From Nitrospirota bacterium (lineage in GTDB: Bacteria; Nitrospirota; Thermodesulfovibrionia; Thermodesulfovibrionales; SM23-35): a DNA stretch of 64,000 nt. The notes under the pieces were generated by a model. It searched no databases. It was not told where the DNA came from and saw only the letters and a list, made by a program, of their open reading frames with translations. The position numbers and the translations under genes were made by a program. This document shows, one piece after another, positions 34,137 through 43,197 of the stretch (position 1 is its first letter; every line of letters starts with the position of its first letter). The stretch covers positions 1 to 64,000 of the forward strand of contig JBFMCL010000014.1 in assembly GCA_040754395.1 (NCBI GenBank), in the 5' to 3' direction.

Positions 34137-35105
34137 GTGTCCCTCCTCGAAATAAGGGACCTCGTCATATCCTTTAGATTTGCCCACCAGACTGTTCAGG
34201 TCGTTTCACATCTCGATTTCCGGATTGAAGAGGCCGAGGTATTCGGCCTTGTGGGGGAAAGCGGATGCGGAAAAAGTCTGACCGCTCTGGGCATTATGGG
34301 GATCCTGCCGCATAATGCACGTGCGGAAGGCCGGATAATCTTCAAAGGTAACGATCTGCTAACACTTGAGAAAGGAGCCATGAGAGCGTTAAGGGGCAGG
34401 GAACTCGCCATGATTTTTCAGGAGCCGATGACTTCGCTGAACCCAGTGCTTACCATAGGCTATCAGGTAGCCGAGGTGCTCAGGACACACCTCGGACTCT
34501 CCAGAAAAGACGCGATGGCGCAGACCGTTGAGCTCCTGAAAGCCGTGAAAATACCCTCACCGGACATAAGGATAAAGGAATATCCTCACCAGATGTCCGG
34601 GGGGATGAGACAGAGGGTCATGATCGCGATGGCGATAGCCTGCAATCCGTCCCTCCTTATCGCTGATGAGCCAACAACCGCGCTTGATGTTACCATCCAG
34701 GCCCAGATTCTCGATCTCCTCAGAAACCTCAGAAAACAGCGGCGCATGGCGGTATTGCTGATTACTCATGACATCGGTGTCATTGCAGAGAATGCTGCTT
34801 CCGCAGCCATTATGTATGCGGGAAGAATTATGGAAATGTCCCGGGTCTCGGGTCTCCTGACCACGCCAAAACATCCATATACCATCGGACTTCTTGAGTC
34901 ACTCCCGAAAGCAAAGGGGATTCCCCTCAAACCAATCCCGGGGTCTGTGCCGAGACCTCATGAACTCCCACCGGGTTGCAGGTTTTCGAACCGGTGCCTC
35001 TCCATGATTCCTGAATGCGAGAAAGAGGAGCCGAGACTGCGGGAAATTACGCCGGGACATTTTGTACGGTGCATACGCGCAGGGGATATCAGATGGGAAT
35101 CTTAG
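34137..35105 (+). CDS. peptide/nickel ABC transporter ATPase (OppD/DppD type)
   Basis: A 322-residue ATPase of the OppD/DppD family. Walker A is [10 protein letters not shown], the signature is MSGGMRQR, Walker B is [12 protein letters not shown], and the H-loop is LLITHD. The C-terminal oligopeptide-transporter domain follows ([12 protein letters not shown], then [10 protein letters not shown] with its cysteines, probably binding an iron-sulfur cluster as in related ATPases). GTG 34137 is the start. It overlaps oppF by 13 bases. Its permeases are likely the pair at 37571-39406 on the other strand. No solute-binding protein is seen, so the substrate (peptide or nickel chelate) is open. Confidence 0.92.
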   Translation: MSLLEIRDLVISFRFAHQTVQVVSHLDFRIEEAEVFGLVGESGCGKSLTALGIMGILPHNARAEGRIIFKGNDLLTLEKGAMRALRGRELAMIFQEPMTSLNPVLTIGYQVAEVLRTHLGLSRKDAMAQTVELLKAVKIPSPDIRIKEYPHQMSGGMRQRVMIAMAIACNPSLLIADEPTTALDVTIQAQILDLLRNLRKQRRMAVLLITHDIGVIAENAASAAIMYAGRIMEMSRVSGLLTTPKHPYTIGLLESLPKAKGIPLKPIPGSVPRPHELPPGCRFSNRCLSMIPECEKEEPRLREITPGHFVRCIRAGDIRWES

Positions 35106-36043
35106 ATGTCATACGCCTGAAAAAATACTTTCCGGTCAAGCGAAAGGCATTTGCAAAGCAGGAATGGCTGAAGGCTGTTGACGGCTTAGATTTGTCCGTA
35201 CAGGAGGGAAAAGTCTTCGCACTGGTGGGGGAAAGCGGCTCGGGGAAGTCAACCGTGGCAAGGCTCATCCTGAAGTTGATAGCTCCTACGTCCGGAAAAG
35301 TCCTTTTTCAGGGCAGTGACGTCAATGGAATGGGACGGGATGAACTCCTGCGGTTCCGGAAATCGGTACAGATCGTGTTTCAGGACCCGTTTGCATCGCT
35401 CAACCCCCGGATGACCGTATTTGATACTCTCTCGGAGCCCCTGAAAATACACGGAATTGGTCAACGGTCAGAACTCAGGGAGAGAGTAGCCGGCCTGTTG
35501 CATAGCGTTGGACTTCAGACCGATGTGTTCACCCGCTACCCGCATGAGTTCAGCGGTGGCCAGAGACAGCGGATCTGTATCGCAAGGGCACTTGCTGTTT
35601 CACCAAAGGTTATTGTGGCAGATGAGCCTCTCTCAGCGCTTGATGTGTCGATTCAGGCACAGATCCTGACCATTCTGCAGGAACTCCAGCGAACCTCGAA
35701 TATCTCATTTCTCTTTATCAGCCATGACCTCAGGGTAGTGCAGTATTTCAGCGATGAAATCGCTGTCATGTATCTTGGAAAGATCGTGGAATCAGGAAAA
35801 ACAGATGTGCTTTTCGATGCACCGCAACATCCTTATACCGTCGAACTGCTTTCGTCCGCCCCTAAAATCACGCCAGGTGGAAAACCCAGAGAGATCCTGA
35901 AAGGAGATGTCCCAAGCCCGATTGATATTCCGCCGGGGTGTCCCTTTCATCCGAGATGCCCGAAAAGATTTGACCCTTGTGACAGGATTGTCCCAACGCT
36001 ACAGGAGACAGGAAACGGATTTGTGTCCTGTCATCTGTTCTAG
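35093..36043 (+). CDS. peptide/nickel ABC transporter ATPase (OppF/DppF type)
   Basis: A 316-residue OppF/DppF-type ATPase, partner of the preceding ATPase. Walker A is GESGSGKST, signature FSGGQRQR, Walker B VIVADEPLSALD, and H-loop LFISHD. The C-terminal cysteine-containing tail is present (PPGCPFHPRCPKRFDPC). ATG 35093 follows AGGGGAT and lies inside the upstream gene, indicating coupling. A longer reading from 35015 is not supported. The gene ends next to the remains of a cfa gene. Confidence 0.92.
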   Translation: MGILDVIRLKKYFPVKRKAFAKQEWLKAVDGLDLSVQEGKVFALVGESGSGKSTVARLILKLIAPTSGKVLFQGSDVNGMGRDELLRFRKSVQIVFQDPFASLNPRMTVFDTLSEPLKIHGIGQRSELRERVAGLLHSVGLQTDVFTRYPHEFSGGQRQRICIARALAVSPKVIVADEPLSALDVSIQAQILTILQELQRTSNISFLFISHDLRVVQYFSDEIAVMYLGKIVESGKTDVLFDAPQHPYTVELLSSAPKITPGGKPREILKGDVPSPIDIPPGCPFHPRCPKRFDPCDRIVPTLQETGNGFVSCHLF

Positions 36044-36058
36044 CTGTTTTGTTTTCGT

Positions 36059-36620
36059 TTATCGAACCGCAGTATATCCCCCGGGGATTCCGTCTTTTGA
36101 GAGCACAATCTGCCACACCTGCAGACAGCGTGCCCTGAAGGTTCCTGCGCAACTCAAAAGATAATATTTCCACATGCGGTAAAAGCAATCATCGTAGAGT
36201 TTACGCAGTTCTTCCCAGTTCCTGTGAAAGTTGTCAAACCATGACATAAGCGTTCGGTCATAGTCAGGACCGAAATTATGCCAGTCTTCGATTACAAAGA
36301 GGTTCTCTATGGATTCACTGATCTGCGCGCACAGTTAAAAACAACTACCTTATAAAGCTCGATCCTGAGTGCCAGATTTTTTTCACCGTTTTTTCTGGCC
36401 GCAACGGCATCAGCCTGCAAAAAAATTCATCGAGGCGATCACATTCCCACCATCCGTTCATGAAGGTTTCGCCGAGGCCAAGGCTCCCGTCCCTGAGAAC
36501 CCGTTTGAAAAAATCCTGATTTCCTATGCGTATGTCCGCGGGATTGGACCCATCGATGACGATCCCTGCAGGATGCAGAATCTTCTGCACAAGCCTTCTC
36601 AGTTCTTCGATTCCAGACAT
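36059..36620 (-). pseudogene. cfa: cyclopropane-fatty-acyl-phospholipid synthase, core deleted
   Basis: Two pieces of a cfa gene are joined with the middle missing. The 5' piece (36620 to 36345) encodes the N-terminal domain, with IRIGNQDFFKRVLRDGSLGLGE (quoted as FFKRVLRDGSLGLGE) and GWWECDRLDEFF. It then runs into TAG. The 3' piece (from about 36335 to 36059) encodes the C-terminus: AQISESIENLFVIEDWHNFG, then WFDNFHRNWEELRKLYDDCF and MWKYYLLSCAGTFRAR. About 200 codons are absent, comprising the SAM-binding motif and active site. The product would be inactive. Cyclopropane modification of membrane lipids by this gene is therefore lost unless another copy exists. Confidence 0.85.
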
Positions 36621-36961
36621 CTTGAGAACCCGTTCAGACTTATCTTGATATTAGCAATTTTCGCAAAAAATGCAAGTGCCGCACACGCTGTGCTGCTTTT
36701 GCAGGCATTTCGGCAAGGAATGCCCCTGTGTTCAGGAGGATAGAAGAGCATTGTTTCACGGACGTGATTCAGGATTGCGGCAAACCGCAGCATACTGGAA
36801 CTGAGATATTCTGAAACAACTCCGGGATCAAAGAAATACCATTTGTGTATTTCCGGATAGTCTCTCTGTGACGGGATGATGCATCCCGGGAGATGCTGTA
36901 TGTCGGCAGGGAAAAATGGTAATATTATCAGACAGAAAAAGGAAGGTGTAGCCTACACAGG
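36621..36961 (-). other. 341-base region upstream of pyrE with a relic open frame
   Basis: On the minus strand an open frame of about 100 codons runs from near 36945 to 36599 and includes SQRDYPEIHKWYFFDPG and ILNHVRETMLFYPPEHRG. There is no start with a ribosome site and no family I recognise. It lies directly upstream of the deleted cfa gene and may be another decaying gene. On the plus strand GGAAGGTG at about 36940 is the only likely ribosome site for pyrE, some 15 bases from its ATG. Confidence 0.35.
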
Positions 36962-37516
36962 ATGAAAAATCGTTTAATAGAACTGATCATTAAAAAGGCG
37001 TTCAAATACAGCAAAGAACCGGTATTCAGGCTTGTGTCCGGCAACATGAGCAACTATTATTTCAACTGCAAGGCAGTTACGCTTCATCCCGAAGGCATGT
37101 ATCTTATCGGCAATCTGATTTTTGACCTCATTAGTGACCTTGCAGTGAAAGGAATCGGCGGTCTTACGCTCGGAGCTGACCCGATAGCCTGTGCAGTCGC
37201 CTATACCTCTCACACCAGGAAGAAGCCCATAGAAGCGTTTGTGGTGCGCAAAACTGCAAAAACACACGGCACCATGCAATGGATTGAGGGAAACGTAACC
37301 AAAGGAGACTGCGTCGTGATTGTTGATGATGTCATAACCACAGGAAAATCCACCATCGAAGCAATAACAAAGGCCCAGGAAGGCGGTCTCCGGATTGTGG
37401 CGGTGGTTGCCCTCATCGACAGGCAGGAGGGCGGACGTGAGGCGGTAGAGGCATTGGGGTACAGACTGAATGCGCTCATTACCAGAGATGAAGTGATGGA
37501 GCGATACACACTATAG
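36962..37516 (+). CDS. pyrE: orotate phosphoribosyltransferase
   Basis: A 184-residue orotate phosphoribosyltransferase, forming OMP from orotate and PRPP. The PRPP loop is CVVIVDDVITTGKST at about residues 117-131. The flexible-loop lysines are in VVRKTAKTHG, and the N-terminal LVSGNMSNYYFNCKAVTLHP matches the family's FxSGxxSxYYxDxK pattern. It is separated from the main pyrimidine operon by about 5 kb and lacks the PyrR-type attenuator. It is convergent with the permease genes that follow. Confidence 0.92.
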   Translation: MKNRLIELIIKKAFKYSKEPVFRLVSGNMSNYYFNCKAVTLHPEGMYLIGNLIFDLISDLAVKGIGGLTLGADPIACAVAYTSHTRKKPIEAFVVRKTAKTHGTMQWIEGNVTKGDCVVIVDDVITTGKSTIEAITKAQEGGLRIVAVVALIDRQEGGREAVEALGYRLNALITRDEVMERYTL

Positions 37517-37570
37517 GAAAAACCGTCCCGCGTTACTTCGGACCTCCCGCTTTATGAAGTGTTGTACGGC

Positions 37571-38422
37571 TTATTCCTTTTCTGATCCCCAAAGCCGGGG
37601 GTCAAGTGCATCCCTCAGCCCTTCGCCGACAAGATTGTAGCTCAAGACAGTGATGAGGATCGCAAGGCCCGGGTAAAGGGATAACCACCACGCGATTTCG
37701 ATATTGTCCTTTCCGGCGGTCAGGATATTGCCCCAGCTTGGATCAGGTGGCTGGACACCGAGGCCAAGAAAGGAAAGTCCTGACTCAATGAGGATTGCCC
37801 CTGCGACGCCGAAGGTTGCCGCGACAAATACCGGCGAAAGGGCGTTCGGAAGGATATGTCTGAAAATGAGCCGCCTGTTGGTAATCCCGATTGCCTTTGC
37901 CGCATCCACAAAATCCCGTTCTTTCAGGGAAAGGAATTCGGCTCTGACAAGCCTTGCAACATCCATCCAGCTGGTAATCCCTATGACAACCATAATCGTA
38001 AAAATGTTCGGTTCAAGGATTGCGATGACCGCAAGGATCAGAAAAAATGTGGGAAATGCCAGCATGATGTCGACAAATCTCATTAAGACCGCGTCTGTTT
38101 TTCCCCCGTAGAAGCCTGCGACAGCCCCGATAATGATGCCTATTACCAGTGCAATGCCCACTGCGACGAACCCGACCTTCAACGACACCCTGCTGCCCCA
38201 AATGATTCTTGAGAGCAGGTCCCTTCCAAGTTCATCGGTCCCGAGCAGATGCTGTGTCCCGGGAGGGGAAAGCACATTATGCACATCTATTGCTGAGGGA
38301 TCATAGGGTGCGATGAAAGGGGCGAGAAGGGAGGTGATGATGAGGATAAGCACAACTGTGGCGCCAGCGGCCGAGAGACGGTTTCTCGTAAACCTTTTGC
38401 CTATGATGGTGACAAGCCGCAT
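37571..38422 (-). CDS. peptide/nickel ABC transporter permease (OppC/DppC type)
   Basis: A 283-residue inner-membrane permease of the OppC/DppC family. The N-terminal helix (GATVVLILIITSLLAPFIAPY) is followed by the family's PSAIDVHNVLSPPGTQHLLGTDELGRDLLSRI (shown here as HLLGTDELGRDLLSR). Four or five further helices follow. The cytoplasmic EAA loop reads DFVDAAKAIGITNRRLIFRH, and GLSFLGLGVQPPDPSWG is diagnostic. It starts 9 bases after the dppB-type gene ends and is co-transcribed with it. The ATPases probably are those encoded at 34137-36043. Confidence 0.92.
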   Translation of the reverse strand: MRLVTIIGKRFTRNRLSAAGATVVLILIITSLLAPFIAPYDPSAIDVHNVLSPPGTQHLLGTDELGRDLLSRIIWGSRVSLKVGFVAVGIALVIGIIIGAVAGFYGGKTDAVLMRFVDIMLAFPTFFLILAVIAILEPNIFTIMVVIGITSWMDVARLVRAEFLSLKERDFVDAAKAIGITNRRLIFRHILPNALSPVFVAATFGVAGAILIESGLSFLGLGVQPPDPSWGNILTAGKDNIEIAWWLSLYPGLAILITVLSYNLVGEGLRDALDPRLWGSEKE

Positions 38423-38431
38423 TTTTCTGCG

Positions 38432-39406
38432 CTACTTTCTCACTCGTACTCTCGGATCAACCATTGCGTATGATATATCTGCAATCAAGTTTCCGAACAG
38501 GGTCAGTATTGCTCCTATTACCAGAATTCCCATGATTGTGGGATAATCCCTTGCCATCGTTGAGGAATAAAACAGCTGCCCCATGCCGGGGATTGCAAAG
38601 ATTGTCTCAAATATGACCCCGCCGCCGATAAGGCCGGGAACCGAGAGGCCGAGAATCGTTACGATCGGCATGAGGGCATTCCTGAATGCATGTTTTATCA
38701 CTACCTGCGTTTCGGCCAGACCTTTTGCTCGTGCTGTCCTGATATAATCCTGCCTGATAACCTCGAGCATGCTCGAACGGCTGTAACGGCTCAGCCCGGC
38801 AATCCCGCCAAACGCTGAGATCCCGACAGGAAGAATAAGGTGTTTAATCCAGTCTATCAGCCGTGCAAAAGGCCCCATCTCGGATACATCAATGCTTTGA
38901 ATGCCTGATATGGGGAGAACACCCATGTTGACCCCAAAGAGTATCATAAGCAGGAGCGCGAGCCAGAAGGTGGGCGTCGAAAATCCGATGAACACAAAAA
39001 TTGTAGAGAGTTTGTCAAACAGCGAATATTGCTTTGTGGCAGACAGGACCCCGATGGGGACTGCAACAAAGAAAATCAGTATCAGTGAGAGAATGTTGAT
39101 GGTCAGGGTTATGGGAATTCTTTCGATTATCTTGTCAGCGACCTTTCTGCCGTCAACGAATGATTTGCCGAAATCGAGGTGCAGAAATCTTTTCAACCAA
39201 TCGATGTATTGCATGTGGAGCGGTTTATCGAGACCATACAGCTTTTTCAGGTTCTCTTTTGCCTGGGCGGTCACCTTCAGTGACATTTCAGTCTGCACTT
39301 CCACCGGATTGCCGGGAGCAAGATGGATGACGGTAAACGTTACTAAGGTGATCCCGAATATGAGAGGTATCATGAGGAGGATGCGCTTTGCGAGATAGGA
39401 GAACAT
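38432..39406 (-). CDS. peptide/nickel ABC transporter permease (OppB/DppB type)
   Basis: A 324-residue permease of the OppB/DppB family. It begins with a membrane helix ([20 protein letters not shown]) and HLAPGNPVE, followed by the periplasmic region ending [16 protein letters not shown]. The EAA loop is [20 protein letters not shown], and [19 protein letters not shown] is characteristic. A perfect TATAAT lies seven bases before its ATG, so the operon mRNA may start at the first codon. It forms a two-gene unit with the OppC-type permease. No solute-binding protein accompanies it. Confidence 0.92.
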   Translation of the reverse strand: MFSYLAKRILLMIPLIFGITLVTFTVIHLAPGNPVEVQTEMSLKVTAQAKENLKKLYGLDKPLHMQYIDWLKRFLHLDFGKSFVDGRKVADKIIERIPITLTINILSLILIFFVAVPIGVLSATKQYSLFDKLSTIFVFIGFSTPTFWLALLLMILFGVNMGVLPISGIQSIDVSEMGPFARLIDWIKHLILPVGISAFGGIAGLSRYSRSSMLEVIRQDYIRTARAKGLAETQVVIKHAFRNALMPIVTILGLSVPGLIGGGVIFETIFAIPGMGQLFYSSTMARDYPTIMGILVIGAILTLFGNLIADISYAMVDPRVRVRK

Positions 39407-39413
39407 GTCTTTA

Positions 39414-39419
39414 ATTATA
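39414..39419 (-). promoter_or_regulatory. -10 box of the permease operon
   Basis: A perfect TATAAT (39419-39414 on the minus strand) ends seven bases before ATG 39406. The -35 region is poor. No ribosome site precedes the ATG. Confidence 0.55.
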
Positions 39420-39541
39420 GTGCAAACTGCTTACACTGTGCAGCATGGTTTTAACTGTTCTCTCACAGGATAGTGCAAATATACCGCGCTCCTCAAACAC
39501 TTTTTCCCTGTGAAGAGAGATTTGAAAGGGTTGTTTTCAGG

Positions 39542-42331
39542 TTATTTTTTGGCGATTGAGGTATTCTTCAGATATTTTCCTGTAGAGGACTCTTTTACAT
39601 TGCTTAACGCTTCAGGCCTGCCTGCAAAGATAATCCTGCCACCTTTATCCCCGCCTTCAGGTCCCAGTTCTATAATCCAGTCAGATGCCCGGAGAATATC
39701 GAGGTTGTGCTCTATTACCAGCACGGTATTTCCTATTTCCACCAATCTTTGAAGAACGTCAAGCAGAGCCTGAACATCCCTGAAGTGAAGACCGATAGTC
39801 GGTTCATCAAGTATATATAGATAGCCCTTCCGGGTTCTCTGCCCGGTTTTTTGATGAGAGGAAGGCGCGAAGGTGTGGTTGGCCATCTCGGAACAGATTT
39901 TCAGCCTCTGTGCTTCACCCCCGGAGAGTGTCGTTGCAGGTTGACCGATCCGGAGGTACCCGAGCCCGATATCCTGAAGAAGGGACAATTTTTCCCTGAT
40001 GCGAGGCGTATCCTGAAACATTTCAGCGGCTTCGTCAACGGTAATAGCCAGGACCTCATCGATATTTTTGTCACGGTATATTACCCGGAGTGCCTCAGGC
40101 TTATACCTTTTTCCATTGCACTCTTCGCACTTCACATAAAGGTCTTCGAAAAAGTACATCTCCATTTTCTGATATCCTGCACCCTTGCAGGTTTCGCACC
40201 TTCCGCCGGGCACGTTGAAGGAGAAAAATCCCGGACCATATCCGCGGGCTCTGGATTCTGCCTGCTCGGAGAAGAGTTTTCGTATCAAATCAAAGATTTT
40301 TAAATAGGTTGCAGGATTTGACCGGGGACTCCGCCCTATCGGGTCCTGGGAAATAAGCTTCACCCCCTGAAGATGACGGGAGCCCTCCATTGACCGGTAT
40401 GGCAAGGGAAAATCATGTTCTGTCCTGAACGCTCGTGCCAGTGCCCGGTAGAGCGTTTGCACGATAAGGCTGCTTTTGCCAGAACCGGAGACTCCTGCCA
40501 CAGTTGTCAGTGTCTGCAGGGGAATCTCCAGATCAACCGTTTTCAGATTATTTCCGGAGGCACCGGAAAGAACAAGCGTTTCCCCGGTGCCGCTTCTTCT
40601 CTTAAAAGGGGTGGAGATGTTATCGATTCCCCTTACGTACCGGGATGTATTAGTTTCAGTCTTCAGAAAATCGGTTTTCGTTCCTGAAAATATAATCTGC
40701 CCCCCCTTCTGGCCGCCTCCCGGCCCCAGTTCAACCACCCAATCAGCAGATCCGATGATTCCTTTATCATGTTCCACGACAAGAATAGTATTGCCGAGCT
40801 GTGATAACTCTGACATGATATCCGAGATGATCTCTGTGTCCCGCGCATGAAGTCCGACAGTTGGTTCGTCGAGCACATACAGGGTTCTGGTGAGGAACGA
40901 GGCTATCTGGTTTGATAAGTTCACCCTCTGGTATTCACCCCCCGAAAGAGTCCTTCCGTCCCTGCTGAGGCTGAGGTAATCAAGGCCAACCCTCTTCAGG
41001 AAGCCGAGTTTGAGATGCACCTGTCTCAGTATCTCTTTGGCCATATCCCTTTGAAAAGGAGAAATATCGATATTGGCAAAAAACCTGACTGCTTCCGATA
41101 TCGGCATCCTGCAGAGTTCGGCGATATCAAGACCCGAAAGCCTGTAAGCAAGGGATTCCCCTCTCAGTCTTTTGCCCTCGCATTGCGGACACACCACCGG
41201 CCGCCGGTATCTGCTCAGGAAGACTCGCACATGAAGCTTGTATCTCCTGTTTTCCATATCTTCAAAAAAATCGTCGATTCCGTAGAAATTTGGGCATCCC
41301 CTGAAAAGCAGAGATTTCTCAGTGTCTGCAAGTTCAGAATAAGGTTTGGTGATATCGATGCCCTCTTTTCCGGCTCCCTTTATAAACTGTTGTTTCCACC
41401 ACCGGTATGCCGGCTTGTTCCAGGGATCGACCGCGCCTTTTGACAACGACAGGCTTTTATCGGGGACGATCAAATCCTCATCGTACCTCAGAATGTTGCC
41501 GAATCCTTTACAGTGAGGGCATGCACCGACAGGATGATTAAAGGAGAAGAGGAGAGGATAGGGTCTTGGCAGTTCGATACTGCATTCTTCGCAAGCGTTT
41601 TCGGAAGAGTACGCACGCATTAAAAAATCTTTGTCACGCACAAGAAGTATCTTTATTTTTCCATTGCCTTCTTTCCATGCCATCTCAATTGAATCGGATA
41701 ACCTCGGCTCATTTCGTATGACGAGCCTGTCGAGAACGATATCAAGAGCCGCGGGCTGAGAGCCGGGCGCCGTGAATCTGTCCGGAGAAGCAACATCGAC
41801 GACTTCATTGCTGATCCATGCACGGTAAAAGCCTCGCTGGGCTAATTCATCAACACTGCCGGCTGTTTCAAAGAGAATCATCGCCTTTTCCCCATAGTGG
41901 TGTTCAATAAGATCCGATGCTACCTGCGAAGGGTCCCAGGTTCTGATCTCCTTGCCGCATTTGAGACAGAAGGGCGCGGCAATTTTTGAATACAAAAGCC
42001 TGAACAGATCATAGAGTTCGGTTAATGTGCCTACAGTAGAACGGGAACCGCGTACCGGATTTTTCTGTTCGAGTGCGATGGCTGGCCGTATGTTATGAAT
42101 TGCATCGACATCAGGCCTGTCGAGTTTTTCAAGAAAAAGCCTCGCGTATGTTGAAAGCGACTCTATGAACCGCCACTGGCCCTCTGCATAAATGGTGTCA
42201 AAGGCCAGAGAGGATTTGCCTGAGCCTGATACTCCAGTAACCGCAATGACTGTATTATGGGGCAGGCTGAGGCAAATATTTTTCAGATTATTCTGCTTAG
42301 CGCCTTCAATTATCAGATTTTTTTCGGGCAT
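39542..42331 (-). CDS. uvrA: UvrA family excinuclease ATPase
   Basis: A 929-residue UvrA-type ATPase, which finds DNA damage for UvrBC nucleotide excision repair. Two ABC modules are present: GVSGSGKSSLAFDTIYAEG at about residue 33, and VAGVSGSGKSSLIVQTLY near residue 620. Signature motifs are TLSGGEYQRVNL and TLSGGEAQRLKI, and Walker B motifs are LYVLDEPTVGLH and LYILDEPTIGLH. Zinc-finger cysteines appear in CEECSIE with CPHCKGFG, and in CETCKGAGY with CEECNGKRY. Some usually invariant segments differ (NIRPAIALEQKNPVRGSRSTVG replaces the common LSPAISIEQ form). It may therefore be a second, paralogous UvrA rather than the main one. A TAAAAT box lies six bases before the ATG. Confidence 0.85.
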   Translation of the reverse strand: MPEKNLIIEGAKQNNLKNICLSLPHNTVIAVTGVSGSGKSSLAFDTIYAEGQWRFIESLSTYARLFLEKLDRPDVDAIHNIRPAIALEQKNPVRGSRSTVGTLTELYDLFRLLYSKIAAPFCLKCGKEIRTWDPSQVASDLIEHHYGEKAMILFETAGSVDELAQRGFYRAWISNEVVDVASPDRFTAPGSQPAALDIVLDRLVIRNEPRLSDSIEMAWKEGNGKIKILLVRDKDFLMRAYSSENACEECSIELPRPYPLLFSFNHPVGACPHCKGFGNILRYDEDLIVPDKSLSLSKGAVDPWNKPAYRWWKQQFIKGAGKEGIDITKPYSELADTEKSLLFRGCPNFYGIDDFFEDMENRRYKLHVRVFLSRYRRPVVCPQCEGKRLRGESLAYRLSGLDIAELCRMPISEAVRFFANIDISPFQRDMAKEILRQVHLKLGFLKRVGLDYLSLSRDGRTLSGGEYQRVNLSNQIASFLTRTLYVLDEPTVGLHARDTEIISDIMSELSQLGNTILVVEHDKGIIGSADWVVELGPGGGQKGGQIIFSGTKTDFLKTETNTSRYVRGIDNISTPFKRRSGTGETLVLSGASGNNLKTVDLEIPLQTLTTVAGVSGSGKSSLIVQTLYRALARAFRTEHDFPLPYRSMEGSRHLQGVKLISQDPIGRSPRSNPATYLKIFDLIRKLFSEQAESRARGYGPGFFSFNVPGGRCETCKGAGYQKMEMYFFEDLYVKCEECNGKRYKPEALRVIYRDKNIDEVLAITVDEAAEMFQDTPRIREKLSLLQDIGLGYLRIGQPATTLSGGEAQRLKICSEMANHTFAPSSHQKTGQRTRKGYLYILDEPTIGLHFRDVQALLDVLQRLVEIGNTVLVIEHNLDILRASDWIIELGPEGGDKGGRIIFAGRPEALSNVKESSTGKYLKNTSIAKK

Positions 42332-42337
42332 CTCAAT

Positions 42338-42343
42338 ATTTTA
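42338..42343 (-). promoter_or_regulatory. -10 box of uvrA
   Basis: TAAAAT (42343-42338 on the minus strand) ends six bases before ATG 42331. The -35 region is weak, and no ribosome site is seen. Confidence 0.45.
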
Positions 42344-42377
42344 ACACTATTTGCATGGCAACTTTATTCCGAATCCG

Positions 42378-42407
42378 TTGACAGCTTTTTTACCTTTATG
42401 GTTTAAT
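42378..42407 (+). promoter_or_regulatory. promoter of the pyrimidine operon
   Basis: TTGACA (42378-42383), an 18-base spacer and TTTAAT (42402-42407). Transcription should start close to 42413, so the PyrR hairpin is at the very 5' end of the mRNA. Confidence 0.75.
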
Positions 42408-42412
42408 AAAAT

Positions 42413-42446
42413 ACCTTTAAGGATGGCCCAGTGAGGCCGGAAAGGT
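42413..42446 (+). ncRNA. PyrR-binding RNA hairpin (pyrimidine attenuator)
   Basis: The lower stem pairs ACCTTT (42413-42418) with AAAGGT (42441-42446). The upper stem pairs GGCC (42425-42428) with GGCC (42435-42438) and presents the loop CAGTGA, matching the conserved PyrR anti-antiterminator loop. It sits upstream of a terminator and of pyrR itself. High UMP bound to PyrR should favour this hairpin and thereby the downstream terminator. Confidence 0.88.
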
Positions 42447-42488
42447 GAAGGAGGCAGCATGCGCTGCGAACAACATCCATCTTCAATG

Positions 42489-42521
42489 AACCTTCCACTC
42501 GGGTGAGAGGAAGGTTTTTTT
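42489..42521 (+). terminator. attenuator terminator in the pyr leader
   Basis: AACCTTCC pairs with GGAAGGTT, extended inward by CTC/GAG across an A-A mismatch, and is followed by a run of T. It lies between the PyrR-binding hairpin and pyrR. GTGAAGG near 42446 could pair with the 5' arm to form the antiterminator. Confidence 0.88.
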
Positions 42522-42654
42522 ATGTCAGTTTTCATCTGCCGGGCCTGCTACAGAGTGAATATGCAGAGGGTTATCCAGCAACGGCAATGTGCCGAATACG
42601 CAATTATTTTTTTCTGCTGCGGGAGAATGCAAAAAACTTTTGGGGGTTGCTGAA

Positions 42655-43197
42655 ATGTCTAAAGAATTAATGAACAGGCAGGATATCGACAGGACCCTTA
42701 CGCGAATGGCGCATGAGATAATAGAAAAGAACAAGGGTGTTGGGAATCTCTGTCTTGTGGGAATACAGAGAGGCGGCGCGTATCTTGCGAAACGGCTCTC
42801 TGCGAAGATAAAAAAGATAGAAAACAAGGAAGTCCCTGTCGGATCCCTTGATATCGCGTTTTACCGGGATGATCTCAATATAAGAAAAGATCAGCCTGTT
42901 GTCCGGAGAACCGAGGTTCCCTTTGAAGTTGCCAATATGAAGATAGTCCTTGTTGATGATGTGCTTTTCACAGGAAGGTCGATCAGGGCTGCCATGGATG
43001 CCCTCATGGACCTCGGAAGACCTGCGGCGATTCAGCTTTCAGTGCTGATAGACAGAGGGCACAGGGAACTCCCGATAAAAGCAGATTATGTCGGAAAAAA
43101 CATCCCGACTGCACTGAGCGAGACTGTTGAAGTCCAGCTCGAAGAGCAGGGCTTCGAAGACAGGATACTCCTCGAAAGACTTGAACAGGAAAAATGA
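42655..43197 (+). CDS. pyrR: PyrR bifunctional regulator / uracil phosphoribosyltransferase
   Basis: A 180-residue PyrR, an RNA-binding attenuation protein of the phosphoribosyltransferase fold. ATG 42655 was selected because GGGGGTT precedes it; a longer reading from 42589 lacks a site. The PRPP loop is [20 protein letters not shown], and the N-terminal [18 protein letters not shown] and the segment with [11 protein letters not shown] are typical. It is the first gene after the attenuator and so controls its own operon. Its stop overlaps the pyrB start. Confidence 0.94.
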   Translation: MSKELMNRQDIDRTLTRMAHEIIEKNKGVGNLCLVGIQRGGAYLAKRLSAKIKKIENKEVPVGSLDIAFYRDDLNIRKDQPVVRRTEVPFEVANMKIVLVDDVLFTGRSIRAAMDALMDLGRPAAIQLSVLIDRGHRELPIKADYVGKNIPTALSETVEVQLEEQGFEDRILLERLEQEK

